Part shown: positions 10,046-19,188 of the stretch, in pieces
Position numbering within the stretch: position 1 is the first letter of the stretch
How the letters are laid out: each line of letters opens with the position of its first letter
Source of the DNA: Pseudomonadota bacterium
Lineage (GTDB): Bacteria; Pseudomonadota; Alphaproteobacteria; Acetobacterales; Acetobacteraceae
NCBI GenBank assembly: GCA_021805545.1
Contig: JAJZFB010000044.1
Coordinates: 1-64,000, forward strand
DNA: 64,000 nt
Reading direction: 5' to 3'
Notes under the pieces: model-generated
What the model was told of the DNA's origin: nothing
The model's database searches: none
What the model saw: only the letters and a program-made list of their open reading frames with translations
Made by a program: the position numbers and the translations under genes

Positions 10046-10075
10046 AGCCTGCCCCGATACGCATCGGGGCAGGCT
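10046..10075. terminator. Strong intergenic hairpin (AGCCTGCCCCGAT / ACGC / ATCGGGGCAGGCT)
   Basis: 13-bp perfect inverted repeat with 4-nt loop, just after the PepSY stop codon; no good T-tract, so it may be an attenuator or mRNA-stabilising stem. Confidence 0.7.
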
Positions 10076-10101
10076 GTCTCATGCATGAAAGAAGGGGCGT
10101 C

Positions 10102-10875
10102 ATGACCAACACCTTGAAACAGGGACTCAGCAAGGTTCCGGAAATTGTACTCGGTTTCTGGATCATTAAGATCCTCGCCACCACACTCGGTGAAACAGGT
10201 GGCGACGCGGTGACGATGTCAATGCACCTTGGATATGCCGCCGGCACAGTTATTTTCGCGGTAATTTTCGTTGTGGCGGTCATCGGACAGATGCGCGCCG
10301 TGCGTTTCAATCCGCTTCTATACTGGCTGACGATCGTGGCCACCACCACGCTTGGCACGACCATGGCTGATTTCGCGGACCGTTCGCTCGGCATCGGCTA
10401 CGCCGGTGGTGCCACGATCCTGGGCCTGCTTCTGGCTGCCTCACTGGCCGTGTGGCGCTGGACTGAGGGCAGCGTCTCGGTGGATCGCGTGGCGACGCCC
10501 CGCACTGAAACCTTCTACTGGATTACGATCCTGTTCTCTCAAACTCTGGGAACGGCGCTGGGCGATTGGATGGCGGACAGCAACGGTCTTGGTTTTGGTG
10601 GCGGCGCCGTGGTGTTCGGCACGGCGATCATCCTGATTGCGGTGGCGTATTACTTCACCCGCATCTCACACGTCGTGCTGTTCTGGGCGGCGTTCATCCT
10701 CAGCCGTCCGCTAGGCGCCACTGTTGGCGACCTGCTTGACAAGCCCCTGGCCCAAGGCGGATTTGAATTGAGTCGCACGGGAGCCTCCGTGGTGCTCATC
10801 GGCGCGATGCTCGTGCTGATTGCCGCTCTGCCGCAACGTGCTGGGCCGCACCCAGCACAACAACGGATCAGTTGA
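10102..10875 (+). CDS. COG4705-type multipass membrane protein with four internal repeats
   Basis: MTNTLKQGLSKVPEIVLGFWIIKILATTLGETGGD...TTTLGTTMADF...SQTLGTALGDW...SRPLGATVGDLL; regularly spaced TM segments. Confidence 0.8.
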   Translation: MTNTLKQGLSKVPEIVLGFWIIKILATTLGETGGDAVTMSMHLGYAAGTVIFAVIFVVAVIGQMRAVRFNPLLYWLTIVATTTLGTTMADFADRSLGIGYAGGATILGLLLAASLAVWRWTEGSVSVDRVATPRTETFYWITILFSQTLGTALGDWMADSNGLGFGGGAVVFGTAIILIAVAYYFTRISHVVLFWAAFILSRPLGATVGDLLDKPLAQGGFELSRTGASVVLIGAMLVLIAALPQRAGPHPAQQRIS

Positions 10876-12901
10876 GTATTTTGGACCGTCCAAGCAAAAC
10901 CTCGCCATTCCATTCCGGTTTTGCGGTAGCATGATTTTCCAACTCTATTCCCGGCAAGGCAGCTCGGAGGGTTTGTAACGCGCCGTTCACGTCATTCCGC
11001 TCATCGACAAGGCTGACGAACGGCTTGAGATGCTCCACTTTCTCCGTAACCACGGTGCCGATCCAGAGCGGTTGCGCATTCCCGGCATTGGTCAGCACCG
11101 TGCCAGAAGGCCAAACTCTTAAAATCACCCGCTGGCCGCGCGGCACGTCGCCGCCCGTTTTAATCATCACCAATGCCTCTGACCGGCCATTATCGAGATG
11201 CGGCAACACGGGCAGTGCGTCTGCCTTCGCGTTGGGCAGTAACCATTCCGCAGATGACGACAAATCCCACGGTACAGGCACTAGCCAGCCATGCTCCAGC
11301 AAGGCGGCTTTCAACGGCGCCAAGGAGCCTGCCCATTGCAGAACAAACGGCTCTTCATAATCGCCCGTGAGATCGACACGACGTTCCGGCAAACTTGCCC
11401 AGCCGCCATTGCGCCAATCCGTGAGGGACATCTCCCGCACCGGCAAATTGAGCGCGTAGCGCCGCATATCCACGGCGTGTTTGGTTCCGATATGCAGCCC
11501 GCCTGCCACGAGCAATACAGCCAGCCCTGCGGCCCCAAGACCCGGGGCATGAACCTCTCTGCGCGCATGCTGAAAATAGACGATTCCTAGCAATGCCACC
11601 CAGGCCACGCCGAAGGCCAATCCCGCCATCACGTCCGAAAGCCAGTGCGCACCGAGATAAAGCCGCGAGAAGGCAATGGCGCCAACCAGTAAGACCGCCG
11701 CCAGCGTGACCAGCACCCGGGCGCGCGCTCCCACCTCTCTGCAAATCAACACAACGAGGAATCCGTACAGGGCTGTGCTGGCCGTGGCGTGGCCGCTCGG
11801 GAAGGAATAGGAGTTCCACCCAGCAAAGATCGAGTCCGGACGGGTTTGCCGCAGGGTGATCTTCATCAGGAACGCAAACAGGCTGGCGCCAGCCACCGCG
11901 GCAAGCCCATAAAACGCCGCGCGCCAGGCGCGCTGCCCGGCAAGCCAAACCAATGTTACCACAAGCACGGGGATGACCACCGCCGCATCGCCCAGTTCGG
12001 TAATGGCCACCATCACCTGGTCAACCGCCGAGGTGCGCAGCGATTGCAGAAAATGGAAGATCGCCGCATCCGCCCGTACCAGCGGGTCTCCAGCGATGAC
12101 ATCCTGCAACACGCCAAAAAACAGCCATAGCCCGCCGATCAGCATGGCGCCCAGCGCCAGCAGGCCCAGCGTTTCTGGCCGCTCCGGGTCAAGCGCCGAG
12201 CTGACCAACCGCCGCGCCCAGCCGTCTCCGGCCTCAGCCCATTGCCGCACCGGCCCGCGCAGGCGCGCTAGCAGCCCAACGGCTCGCCGGATGGCCAGAG
12301 GGGTCAGCCACACCACCAGCGCCAGTGCTGCTGCAAGAATAAGGAGCAGCACCACCAGCCGCCCGGCAATGGCGTGCAGAACCGTCAAGGAAGCGCCGAT
12401 CACCATGCCAAACCAGATATGTGCCAATGCAAACAACGCGGCAGCGCAAATATCGACTACGTAGAATCTGACGGCGGACATGCCGGACATGCCCGCCACC
12501 ATGGGAAGCGCGGCCCGCACGCCAGGCAAAAAGCGGGAAATCAGCACCGCCTTACTGCCATGGCGGGCGAAGAATGCCTCGCCCGCCGCCAATAGGCCCG
12601 GCCTCGTCCGCAATGGCCACATCCCCATGGCGCGTTGCTTATAATGCCGCCCGAACAGGTAGGAGACGCCATCTCCCGCAAGCGCGCCGGCGGCGGTGAA
12701 GCCGATCAGCGGCCACATCGCCAGAGCGCCGCCTGACACCAGCGTGCCAAGCCCAACGATGACCGCCGTGCCGGGCACCACGGCACCAACGACCGGAAAC
12801 GCTTCCGCTGCCGCCAGCAGAAAGGCCAGACCATAAGCCAGCAGGCGATGCCCGCTGGCGAAAGTGACAGTAGCAGAGATGAGGCTGTGGATAAGGTCCA
12901 T
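10868..12901 (-). CDS. Fusion protein: DedA (SNARE-associated/VTT) + PAP2 phosphatase + LssY C-terminal domain
   Basis: MDLIHSLISATVTFASGHRLLAYGLAFLLAAAEAFPVVGAVVPGTA..FGRHYKQR..RFLPGVRAALPMVAGMS (DedA); TLRQTRPDS..SFPSGHATAS..FSRLYLGAHWLSDVMAG (PAP2 motifs C1-C3); C-terminal LssY-like region. Confidence 0.88.
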   Translation of the reverse strand: MDLIHSLISATVTFASGHRLLAYGLAFLLAAAEAFPVVGAVVPGTAVIVGLGTLVSGGALAMWPLIGFTAAGALAGDGVSYLFGRHYKQRAMGMWPLRTRPGLLAAGEAFFARHGSKAVLISRFLPGVRAALPMVAGMSGMSAVRFYVVDICAAALFALAHIWFGMVIGASLTVLHAIAGRLVVLLLILAAALALVVWLTPLAIRRAVGLLARLRGPVRQWAEAGDGWARRLVSSALDPERPETLGLLALGAMLIGGLWLFFGVLQDVIAGDPLVRADAAIFHFLQSLRTSAVDQVMVAITELGDAAVVIPVLVVTLVWLAGQRAWRAAFYGLAAVAGASLFAFLMKITLRQTRPDSIFAGWNSYSFPSGHATASTALYGFLVVLICREVGARARVLVTLAAVLLVGAIAFSRLYLGAHWLSDVMAGLAFGVAWVALLGIVYFQHARREVHAPGLGAAGLAVLLVAGGLHIGTKHAVDMRRYALNLPVREMSLTDWRNGGWASLPERRVDLTGDYEEPFVLQWAGSLAPLKAALLEHGWLVPVPWDLSSSAEWLLPNAKADALPVLPHLDNGRSEALVMIKTGGDVPRGQRVILRVWPSGTVLTNAGNAQPLWIGTVVTEKVEHLKPFVSLVDERNDVNGALQTLRAALPGIELENHATAKPEWNGEVLLGRSKILN

Positions 12902-12908
12902 GGGCGTT

Positions 12909-13715
12909 TCAGGTTCCAAAGCGCCGCTCGCGGCGCTGGTAGGCACGGATGGCGCGTAAATAGTCGATCCTGCGCATCACCGGCCAGTTCACGTCACAGA
13001 AATAGAGTTCGCTATGCACGCTCTGCCACAGCATGAAGCCGGAAAGCCTCACCTCGCCGCTGGTGCGGATGATTAAATCCGGGTCGGGCACATCTGCCAG
13101 ATAAAGATGCCGCCGGATCGTCTCGGGCGAGACCAGGGCAGCGGCCTGCGCCGTGGAGAAACCCTGGCCTGCGTAATCTTCCAATAGGGCGCGCACGGCA
13201 TCGGCGATTTCCTCGCGTCCGCCATAGCCAATCGCCAATGTCACGGTAATTTGGTCGTTGCCGCGGGTCGCGGTTTCAGCTGCGTCGAGGGCCTCCAGCA
13301 AAGCAGGGGGCAGCAGGTCGCGACGCCCCATGGCGGTAATATGCACGCCCTTGTGGTGGATATGCGGGTCTGCGGCGAGAGCACGCATCTTGGCCTCGAC
13401 CGCGCCAAAAATGCCGCCCACCTCGGCTTCCGGGCGGCGCAGATTATCGGGTGAAAATACCCAAAGCGTGACCCGGCGCACGCCAAGGTCAGCGCTCCAG
13501 GCCAGGATGTCATCCAGCTTTGCCGCGCCGAGGCGGTAAATCGCATCCGGGTTCTGTACGCCGGCATCGCGCGCATGGCGCCGGTTGCCGTCGAGGATGA
13601 TCCCGACATGGCCGGGCATGGGCAAAGCCCGCACCTGCTTTTCAAGCTGGCGTTCATAAAGACCGTAGGCCACCCGCCACACGGGGGCTGCAGCCCATCG
13701 CAAACCCCGGCGCAT
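12909..13715 (-). CDS. Polyprenyl diphosphate synthase (UppS/cis-prenyltransferase family)
   Basis: MPGHVGIILDGNRRHARDAG, VTLWVFSPDNLRRP, GYGGREEIADA, DPDLIIRTSGEVRLSGFMLWQSVHSELYF, YQRRERRFG. Confidence 0.9.
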   Translation of the reverse strand: MRRGLRWAAAPVWRVAYGLYERQLEKQVRALPMPGHVGIILDGNRRHARDAGVQNPDAIYRLGAAKLDDILAWSADLGVRRVTLWVFSPDNLRRPEAEVGGIFGAVEAKMRALAADPHIHHKGVHITAMGRRDLLPPALLEALDAAETATRGNDQITVTLAIGYGGREEIADAVRALLEDYAGQGFSTAQAAALVSPETIRRHLYLADVPDPDLIIRTSGEVRLSGFMLWQSVHSELYFCDVNWPVMRRIDYLRAIRAYQRRERRFGT

Positions 13716-13840
13716 GCATGTCAAACCCGTCGGCAATTCAGAACCCTCTCCTCCAAAATGGCTTTGCACAGCATCGCAAAGGGCGGATGGCCCTGCAACG
13801 CCAAGATGCTGACGTTTCAGGCAGTGGGTTGGCGCGTGGT

Positions 13841-15112
13841 TCAACCGTGAACGGGCAAGCCGAGCCCCAGCAGTACGGCCAAGGAGAGGTTCGCCATTTG
13901 CAGTTGCGTGCGCAGCTGGATCGCTTCACGCTCACGGTCTCCCGCCGCAGTGATCAGATATGTCTCCGCCCTGGCATCCAGCCCGCCTGAGGCAAAGGAG
14001 TGGCGGGCATCCTTAGCGATGGAGGCTGCCTGTGCGGCGGCCTGATCCGCCTGCGCGCTCTGGCGTTGCAGTAATGCGATGCTTTGCTCCAGCGCCTCGG
14101 CACCGCTCCGGGCATCAGCCAAGCTGGCCGCATATTGCGCGCGCAGGGCGGCGCGCGTGGCTTCATCGGCTTTAATGGCCGGACGGTTGCGGTTGAACAG
14201 GGGCAAAGACAATGTGACCTGCGGCCCGGCGCTGACCACGCCCGATGTATCGCGCCCGCCTTGCGCGCCAAGGCTGATGGGCAGGAATTGGCTGCGGATT
14301 GCAGCGCGAAGCTTTTCATCGGCCTCGGTATAGCCGTAGCGCATCGCCAGCAAGTCCGGCAGGCGCTGCGGCAAGGTGGCGAGGGCTTGTTTCTGACGCT
14401 CTGGTGGAATTTGTGCCACATCAGGCGGCGCCAGAGAAACCTCGGTGCCAGGCGGCAGCGCCAGCAACGCGTCGAGCTGCGATTCATCCCGGGCCTGGGC
14501 CTGTTCCTCGCTATTCAGCGCGGTGCGGAGCGTGGCCAGCGGGGTTTGCGTGGTTGACTCATCTTGCTGGGTGAGATTACCCGCCGCCGTCTGTGCCTGC
14601 ACATCCTGCTCCAGCGCTGTCAGCGCCTGATCATCGCTGTGCAGGCTCGCCAAATCGGCGGCCTCGCCGGTCAACGTCACGCCAAGCTGCTCCGCCTGTG
14701 CCGCCACCTGCCATTCCTGCCAGAGAATGCCCGCATTCACCTGCAACAGATGCGCTTTGGCGGCATTTATATTGGCTGACCGGGTAATGAGGGGCGAGAC
14801 ATCCTCCACCAGGCTGCCCGCTATGGCGGACATGGGGGCCGGGCCGCCCAGCAGCGCCTCGAACCCGATGGAAAGCGAGGGATCGGGCGGCGTTCCGGCC
14901 GCCAGCAATTGCGCCCGGGCAATGCCAGCCTGCGCCCGCGCCGCTGTCAGGTCCGGGTCTCGCTGCACGGCCAGGGCGGCAAGCTGTGCCAGTGCCAAGG
15001 GTTGCGTGGCGGCCAACGGCGCCGCAACTGGCGCGCTGTCTGGCAAGGGCGCAGGGTGGTAGGTGGCGCAGCCGGAAAGTGCAGCCAGAACCAGCACAAA
15101 AGCACGCTTCAT
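13841..15112 (-). CDS. TolC-family outer membrane efflux lipoprotein
   Basis: MKRAFVLVLAALSGCATYHPAPLPD lipobox; coiled-coil TolC-like architecture; 4-bp overlap with the RND gene. Confidence 0.85.
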   Translation of the reverse strand: MKRAFVLVLAALSGCATYHPAPLPDSAPVAAPLAATQPLALAQLAALAVQRDPDLTAARAQAGIARAQLLAAGTPPDPSLSIGFEALLGGPAPMSAIAGSLVEDVSPLITRSANINAAKAHLLQVNAGILWQEWQVAAQAEQLGVTLTGEAADLASLHSDDQALTALEQDVQAQTAAGNLTQQDESTTQTPLATLRTALNSEEQAQARDESQLDALLALPPGTEVSLAPPDVAQIPPERQKQALATLPQRLPDLLAMRYGYTEADEKLRAAIRSQFLPISLGAQGGRDTSGVVSAGPQVTLSLPLFNRNRPAIKADEATRAALRAQYAASLADARSGAEALEQSIALLQRQSAQADQAAAQAASIAKDARHSFASGGLDARAETYLITAAGDREREAIQLRTQLQMANLSLAVLLGLGLPVHG

Positions 15113-18100
15113 GGCTGGTTCTCCGGCTTCCGCCCGCCGCGCCCGGCCAGATAAAGCGCCGGCAGCAAATTGGTGCAGAGCAGCGCGCTCCAGAGAATGC
15201 CCCCGCCGATCACCACCGCCAGCCCCTGTTCCGGCGCGGCGCCGGCGCCAAAGCCCAGTGCCGTGGGCAGCATGCCGAGAATAGCCACGGCGGTGGTGAG
15301 GAAGATGGGGCGGAAACGCACGTTCAGCGCCTCGTCTATGGCATCTTCCGGGCTCATTCCCGCCGCCTCGTTGCGCTGGGCGCGGTCCAGCAGCACCACG
15401 CCATGGTTCAGGCTTACCCCGGCCAGGGCCAGAAAGCCGATCAGCCCGATGCCGTTCAGCCCCAGCCCGCTTGCCGCCAGGGCCAGCCCGCCGCCGGTCA
15501 TCGCCAGCGGAATTTGCGCCAGCAGCAGCAACGGTACGCGCCTGCCAGAGAAGCGCAGAAACAGCACCCAGGCCAAAGCTGCAATGGCGGCGATGGCGGC
15601 CACGCCCAGCCCCAAAGCGGCACGCTCCAGCATCGGGTAGAGGCCACCGAAAACGATCCGCTCGCCCGGCGGCAGCTTCAGCCCGGCCAAGGCGCGCTTC
15701 GCCTGGGCGATGGCGAGGTTGGGCGCGGTGGTGGGGGTTGCCAAAATCTCCAGCGCCCGGGCGCCGTCGATATGCATGAACTGGTTGGGGCTGGTGGTGA
15801 GCGAGACATCCGCCAGCGCGCCCAGCGGTATGGCGCTGGCTGGCCCTACCGGCAAGGATTGCAGCGCCTTCAGCGAAAGCAGCTGCGGGTCCGGCAGGCG
15901 TAGATAAAGCGGCAGCGGCGCCGCGCCGTCTGGCAGTTCGGCCATGATCTGCCCGGCCATCAGGGCGGAAACCTCGCCACTCAGCCCGGCAGGGGTCATG
16001 CCCGCCGCCGCCAGCGCGGCCGGGCGCGGCGTGATGCGGATTTGCGTTTCCGGGTAGCCTTGGTCGTTGAACAAATCGCTCAACCCCGGCACGCGCCGCA
16101 GCCGCTGGGCAATCTCCTGGGCGGTGGCGGACATCTGGCCGAGATTGTTCCCGAACAAATCCAGCGCGAAAGGCTGCGGCAGGCCGTTCAGACTTTCGCC
16201 CAGCCGCTCGATGGTCGGCGTGTCGATGCCGGTTTGCAGCGAGGGGAATTGCGTTTCCGCCTGCACGCGGTTGGCGATTGCGTCGAGGCTGGCCCCACCC
16301 GTGCCTGGCTTGAGGCGGATGGTGATCTCCCCGGCATAGGCAGGCTCGGTGTAGGTGGAACCGGCGGCCGAGCCGATGCGCGCCAGCACATGCTCAACCG
16401 CTGGGTCTTTCGCCAGCCGGGCGGAAAGGCGGCGCATCAGCGCATCGGTATCCGCCAGCGAGGTGCCGGGCGCCAGGGTAAAGGATTCCAGCAGCACGCC
16501 CTCATTCGGCAAAGGCAGCACATTCACCGAAACCAGGCTCATCGCCCCGAAACTAAGCAGCAGCAATGCCACGCAGGCGAACACGGCGCGCCTCGGGTGG
16601 GCTTGGGCGAGGCGGAACAGGCGGCGGTTCCGGCCCATCAGCCGCGTGAGCAAAACATTGGCCGTGCGCGGCGGGCGCACCGCATGGCGCGGCAGCAGCC
16701 CCAGCCCCAGCGGGATGAGCGTGAGCGAGACCAGCAGCGAGGCGCCGAGCGAGAAGATCATGCCCAGCGCGAAAGGCACGCAGAACAGCCCCGCCAGCCC
16801 GCCGGTGAACAATAGCGGCACGAAAACCAGCGCGGTGGTGAGCGTGCCGATAATATCCGGCGCCATGATCTCCCGTACCCCCCGCCAGATGCCGGGCCAG
16901 GTCCCATCACCCGCTTCCCAGCGGTGGAAAATGCTCTCCAGCACGATGATGGAATCATCCGCCACCAGCCCAAGGGCGACGATAATGGCGCCGAAGGTGA
17001 GCAGGTTGAGGCTCTGCCCGGTGGTGTAGAGCCCGGCAATGCCTAGAAGCAGCGATGTTGGCAGAGACAAGGCCAGCAGCCAGGCGCCACTGCCCACCCC
17101 CAGCACGGCGAGCAACCCAGCTATGGCCAGCATGCCGCCAATGAGCAGGTTGCGGCGCAGATCATCGCTCGTGGCCCCCACGAGGTGGCCCTGGTCATAG
17201 ATCCGCACCACGGAAACGCCGTCCGGCAGCGCCACGGATTTGATAGCCTGTGCGAGTGCTCGCGTTACCGGCAAGGTGGAAGCACCCTGCTGCTTGAAAA
17301 CAACCAGCGCGATGGCAGGTTCGCCATCCAGCAATTCGCGCTGATGCACCGGCTCCGTGCTGTGCACAACGCGGGCTAACGCACCTAGCGGAATGGGGCC
17401 ACGCGGTCCCATCACCGGCGTTTGCGCCAGCTTAGCCGCGCTGGGGGCATTGCCGAATGTAATGAGGGAATCAGCATGGCCAAGGCTGAGCGTGCCGCCC
17501 GGCACCAGCATGGCCTGTCCAGCCAGTGCCTGCTGCAAAGCCTGCACGGAAACCCCGGCCTGTTCCATGGCGGTAAGATTGGGCTGCACCCAAAGCGCCT
17601 CGCCCCCCAGCCCGGCGGAGGTGACAAGCTGCACCCCCGGCACCGCGCGCAGGGCCGGCACCAGCCGCATCGCCACCGCCCGCGCCGCCTCAGCCGGCGA
17701 GGTGCCGGGAGCAATGCGCACGGCATAGTCCGCCACTTCGTTTATGGCATTGCCCATAATCTCGGTGAAAGGCTGCACCCCGGGCGGCAGGCTGGTTTTG
17801 CCGCGCTCAATGGCACCGTTCACCGCCTGCAAATCCGCCTGGGCACTGGTATTGCTGGCAAAGCGCAAATCGGTTTCCACCAGCCCGTCGCTGATGGTGC
17901 TGCGGACAGTGGACACACCCGGCAGGCCGAGCAGCACACCCTCCAGCGGGGTGGCCACCATCGCCTCCATATCTGTGGCGGTGGTGCCGGGCAGATGCAC
18001 GGTCACGCTCACCTCGGGATAGTTGAAGGCGGGCAAAACCTCTTCGGGGATATTGAACAGGGCGAACAGCCCGTAACCGAGCAAGAAGGCATAGATCATC

Positions 18101-18147
18101 AGCCACAAAGCCGGGCGGGCAGCCAAGCTGGGCAAAGCGTCTTGCAT
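15109..18147 (-). CDS. RND efflux transporter (inner-membrane subunit)
   Basis: 1012 aa; FNIPEEVLPAFNYPEVSVTVHLPGTTATDMEAMVATPLE, GLVADDSIIVLESIFH, GVSLNHGVVLLDRAQ. Confidence 0.92.
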   Translation of the reverse strand: MQDALPSLAARPALWLMIYAFLLGYGLFALFNIPEEVLPAFNYPEVSVTVHLPGTTATDMEAMVATPLEGVLLGLPGVSTVRSTISDGLVETDLRFASNTSAQADLQAVNGAIERGKTSLPPGVQPFTEIMGNAINEVADYAVRIAPGTSPAEAARAVAMRLVPALRAVPGVQLVTSAGLGGEALWVQPNLTAMEQAGVSVQALQQALAGQAMLVPGGTLSLGHADSLITFGNAPSAAKLAQTPVMGPRGPIPLGALARVVHSTEPVHQRELLDGEPAIALVVFKQQGASTLPVTRALAQAIKSVALPDGVSVVRIYDQGHLVGATSDDLRRNLLIGGMLAIAGLLAVLGVGSGAWLLALSLPTSLLLGIAGLYTTGQSLNLLTFGAIIVALGLVADDSIIVLESIFHRWEAGDGTWPGIWRGVREIMAPDIIGTLTTALVFVPLLFTGGLAGLFCVPFALGMIFSLGASLLVSLTLIPLGLGLLPRHAVRPPRTANVLLTRLMGRNRRLFRLAQAHPRRAVFACVALLLLSFGAMSLVSVNVLPLPNEGVLLESFTLAPGTSLADTDALMRRLSARLAKDPAVEHVLARIGSAAGSTYTEPAYAGEITIRLKPGTGGASLDAIANRVQAETQFPSLQTGIDTPTIERLGESLNGLPQPFALDLFGNNLGQMSATAQEIAQRLRRVPGLSDLFNDQGYPETQIRITPRPAALAAAGMTPAGLSGEVSALMAGQIMAELPDGAAPLPLYLRLPDPQLLSLKALQSLPVGPASAIPLGALADVSLTTSPNQFMHIDGARALEILATPTTAPNLAIAQAKRALAGLKLPPGERIVFGGLYPMLERAALGLGVAAIAAIAALAWVLFLRFSGRRVPLLLLAQIPLAMTGGGLALAASGLGLNGIGLIGFLALAGVSLNHGVVLLDRAQRNEAAGMSPEDAIDEALNVRFRPIFLTTAVAILGMLPTALGFGAGAAPEQGLAVVIGGGILWSALLCTNLLPALYLAGRGGRKPENQP

Positions 18148-18150
18148 GGG

Positions 18151-19125
18151 CTAATCCGGCGGCTGGTATTGAGCGGCAATACCGCGATGGTAGAGCAGGG
18201 CGGCATCCTGAACGATCACCTGATCTCCCGCCTTAAGGCCAGAGAGAATAGGTGTTTGCGTGCCATCCGCTGTGCCTGGCACCACCTGCACGGCATGGTC
18301 GCCTTGCGCGTCATGCAGTATCACCCACCAGCGCCCGTCATCCAGCACCAGTGCTTCGCTGGGCACCAGCAGCACCTGGCGGGGTGGTAAGGAGAGGCTG
18401 AGCGTGCCCGCTTCACCCGGCTGCAGGCCCGCGCCGGAAAAAGCAAGCACCAGCCCACCATCGGGCTGTGTGCCCTGCACACCGCGCAGCGTGACGGGCA
18501 TGGCGGGCTGGCCATCAGCGGGATTGAACCGCGCCGCCGTGCCGGGAGAAAGCGTGGCTGCCTGTGGGCCATAGAACACGGCCTTCACCCAGGTTCCGGC
18601 AGCCGGTTGCACGACCGCCACGGCTTGGCCCGGCTGCAAGGCTGCCCCCGGCCCGGCGGCGAGGCTTTGCACCTGCCCGGCCACAGGGCTTTGCAAGCTG
18701 GCGGCGGCGCGCAACGCCGCAAGCTGGGCGCGCGCCGAAGCCGCCGCCGCTTCGGCCTGCGCCACCGCCGCGTTGGTGGAGAGATGATCCGCGAACTTGC
18801 CCCGCTCGGCCGCCAGGGCGGCATTGGAGGCATTGCTGACCCCTTGCGCCGTGGCAAGCGCCGCGGCGATCTGAGGCCCACCGAGTTGCCCGATCGTCTG
18901 GTTAGGCCGCACGCTTTCGCCCGGCACGACGGAAAGGTTGGCGAGGATGCCCGCCTGCAAGGCCGTAATGGTAACGGGAGTACCCGGCTGCACGGAGGCA
19001 AAGCCAGACAGGAGTGGCGATTGTTGCGTGGCCTGCACAGTCACCCAGCCGGCTGGTGCCTGGGCAGTAAGCGCTAGAGCGGCCAAAGCAAGCCAGAGCG
19101 GCGCGTATCTGGAACGTCGAATCAT
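18151..19125 (-). CDS. RND efflux periplasmic adaptor (HlyD/MFP family)
   Basis: Signal peptide, GTPVTITALQAGILANLSVVPGESVRPNQTIGQLGG biotinyl-lipoyl-like hairpin region, coiled coil, beta barrel. Confidence 0.85.
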   Translation of the reverse strand: MIRRSRYAPLWLALAALALTAQAPAGWVTVQATQQSPLLSGFASVQPGTPVTITALQAGILANLSVVPGESVRPNQTIGQLGGPQIAAALATAQGVSNASNAALAAERGKFADHLSTNAAVAQAEAAAASARAQLAALRAAASLQSPVAGQVQSLAAGPGAALQPGQAVAVVQPAAGTWVKAVFYGPQAATLSPGTAARFNPADGQPAMPVTLRGVQGTQPDGGLVLAFSGAGLQPGEAGTLSLSLPPRQVLLVPSEALVLDDGRWWVILHDAQGDHAVQVVPGTADGTQTPILSGLKAGDQVIVQDAALLYHRGIAAQYQPPD

Positions 19126-19188
19126 CCAGCCTTGATAAGCGCGCCCACCGGGCAGAACGGCGCTATTTTGATGATAAATTTATCATTT

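Noticed and set aside
14986-15903. 305-aa Gln/Arg-rich plus ORF
   Set aside because: Antisense to TolC-like/RND genes; compositionally an artefact.
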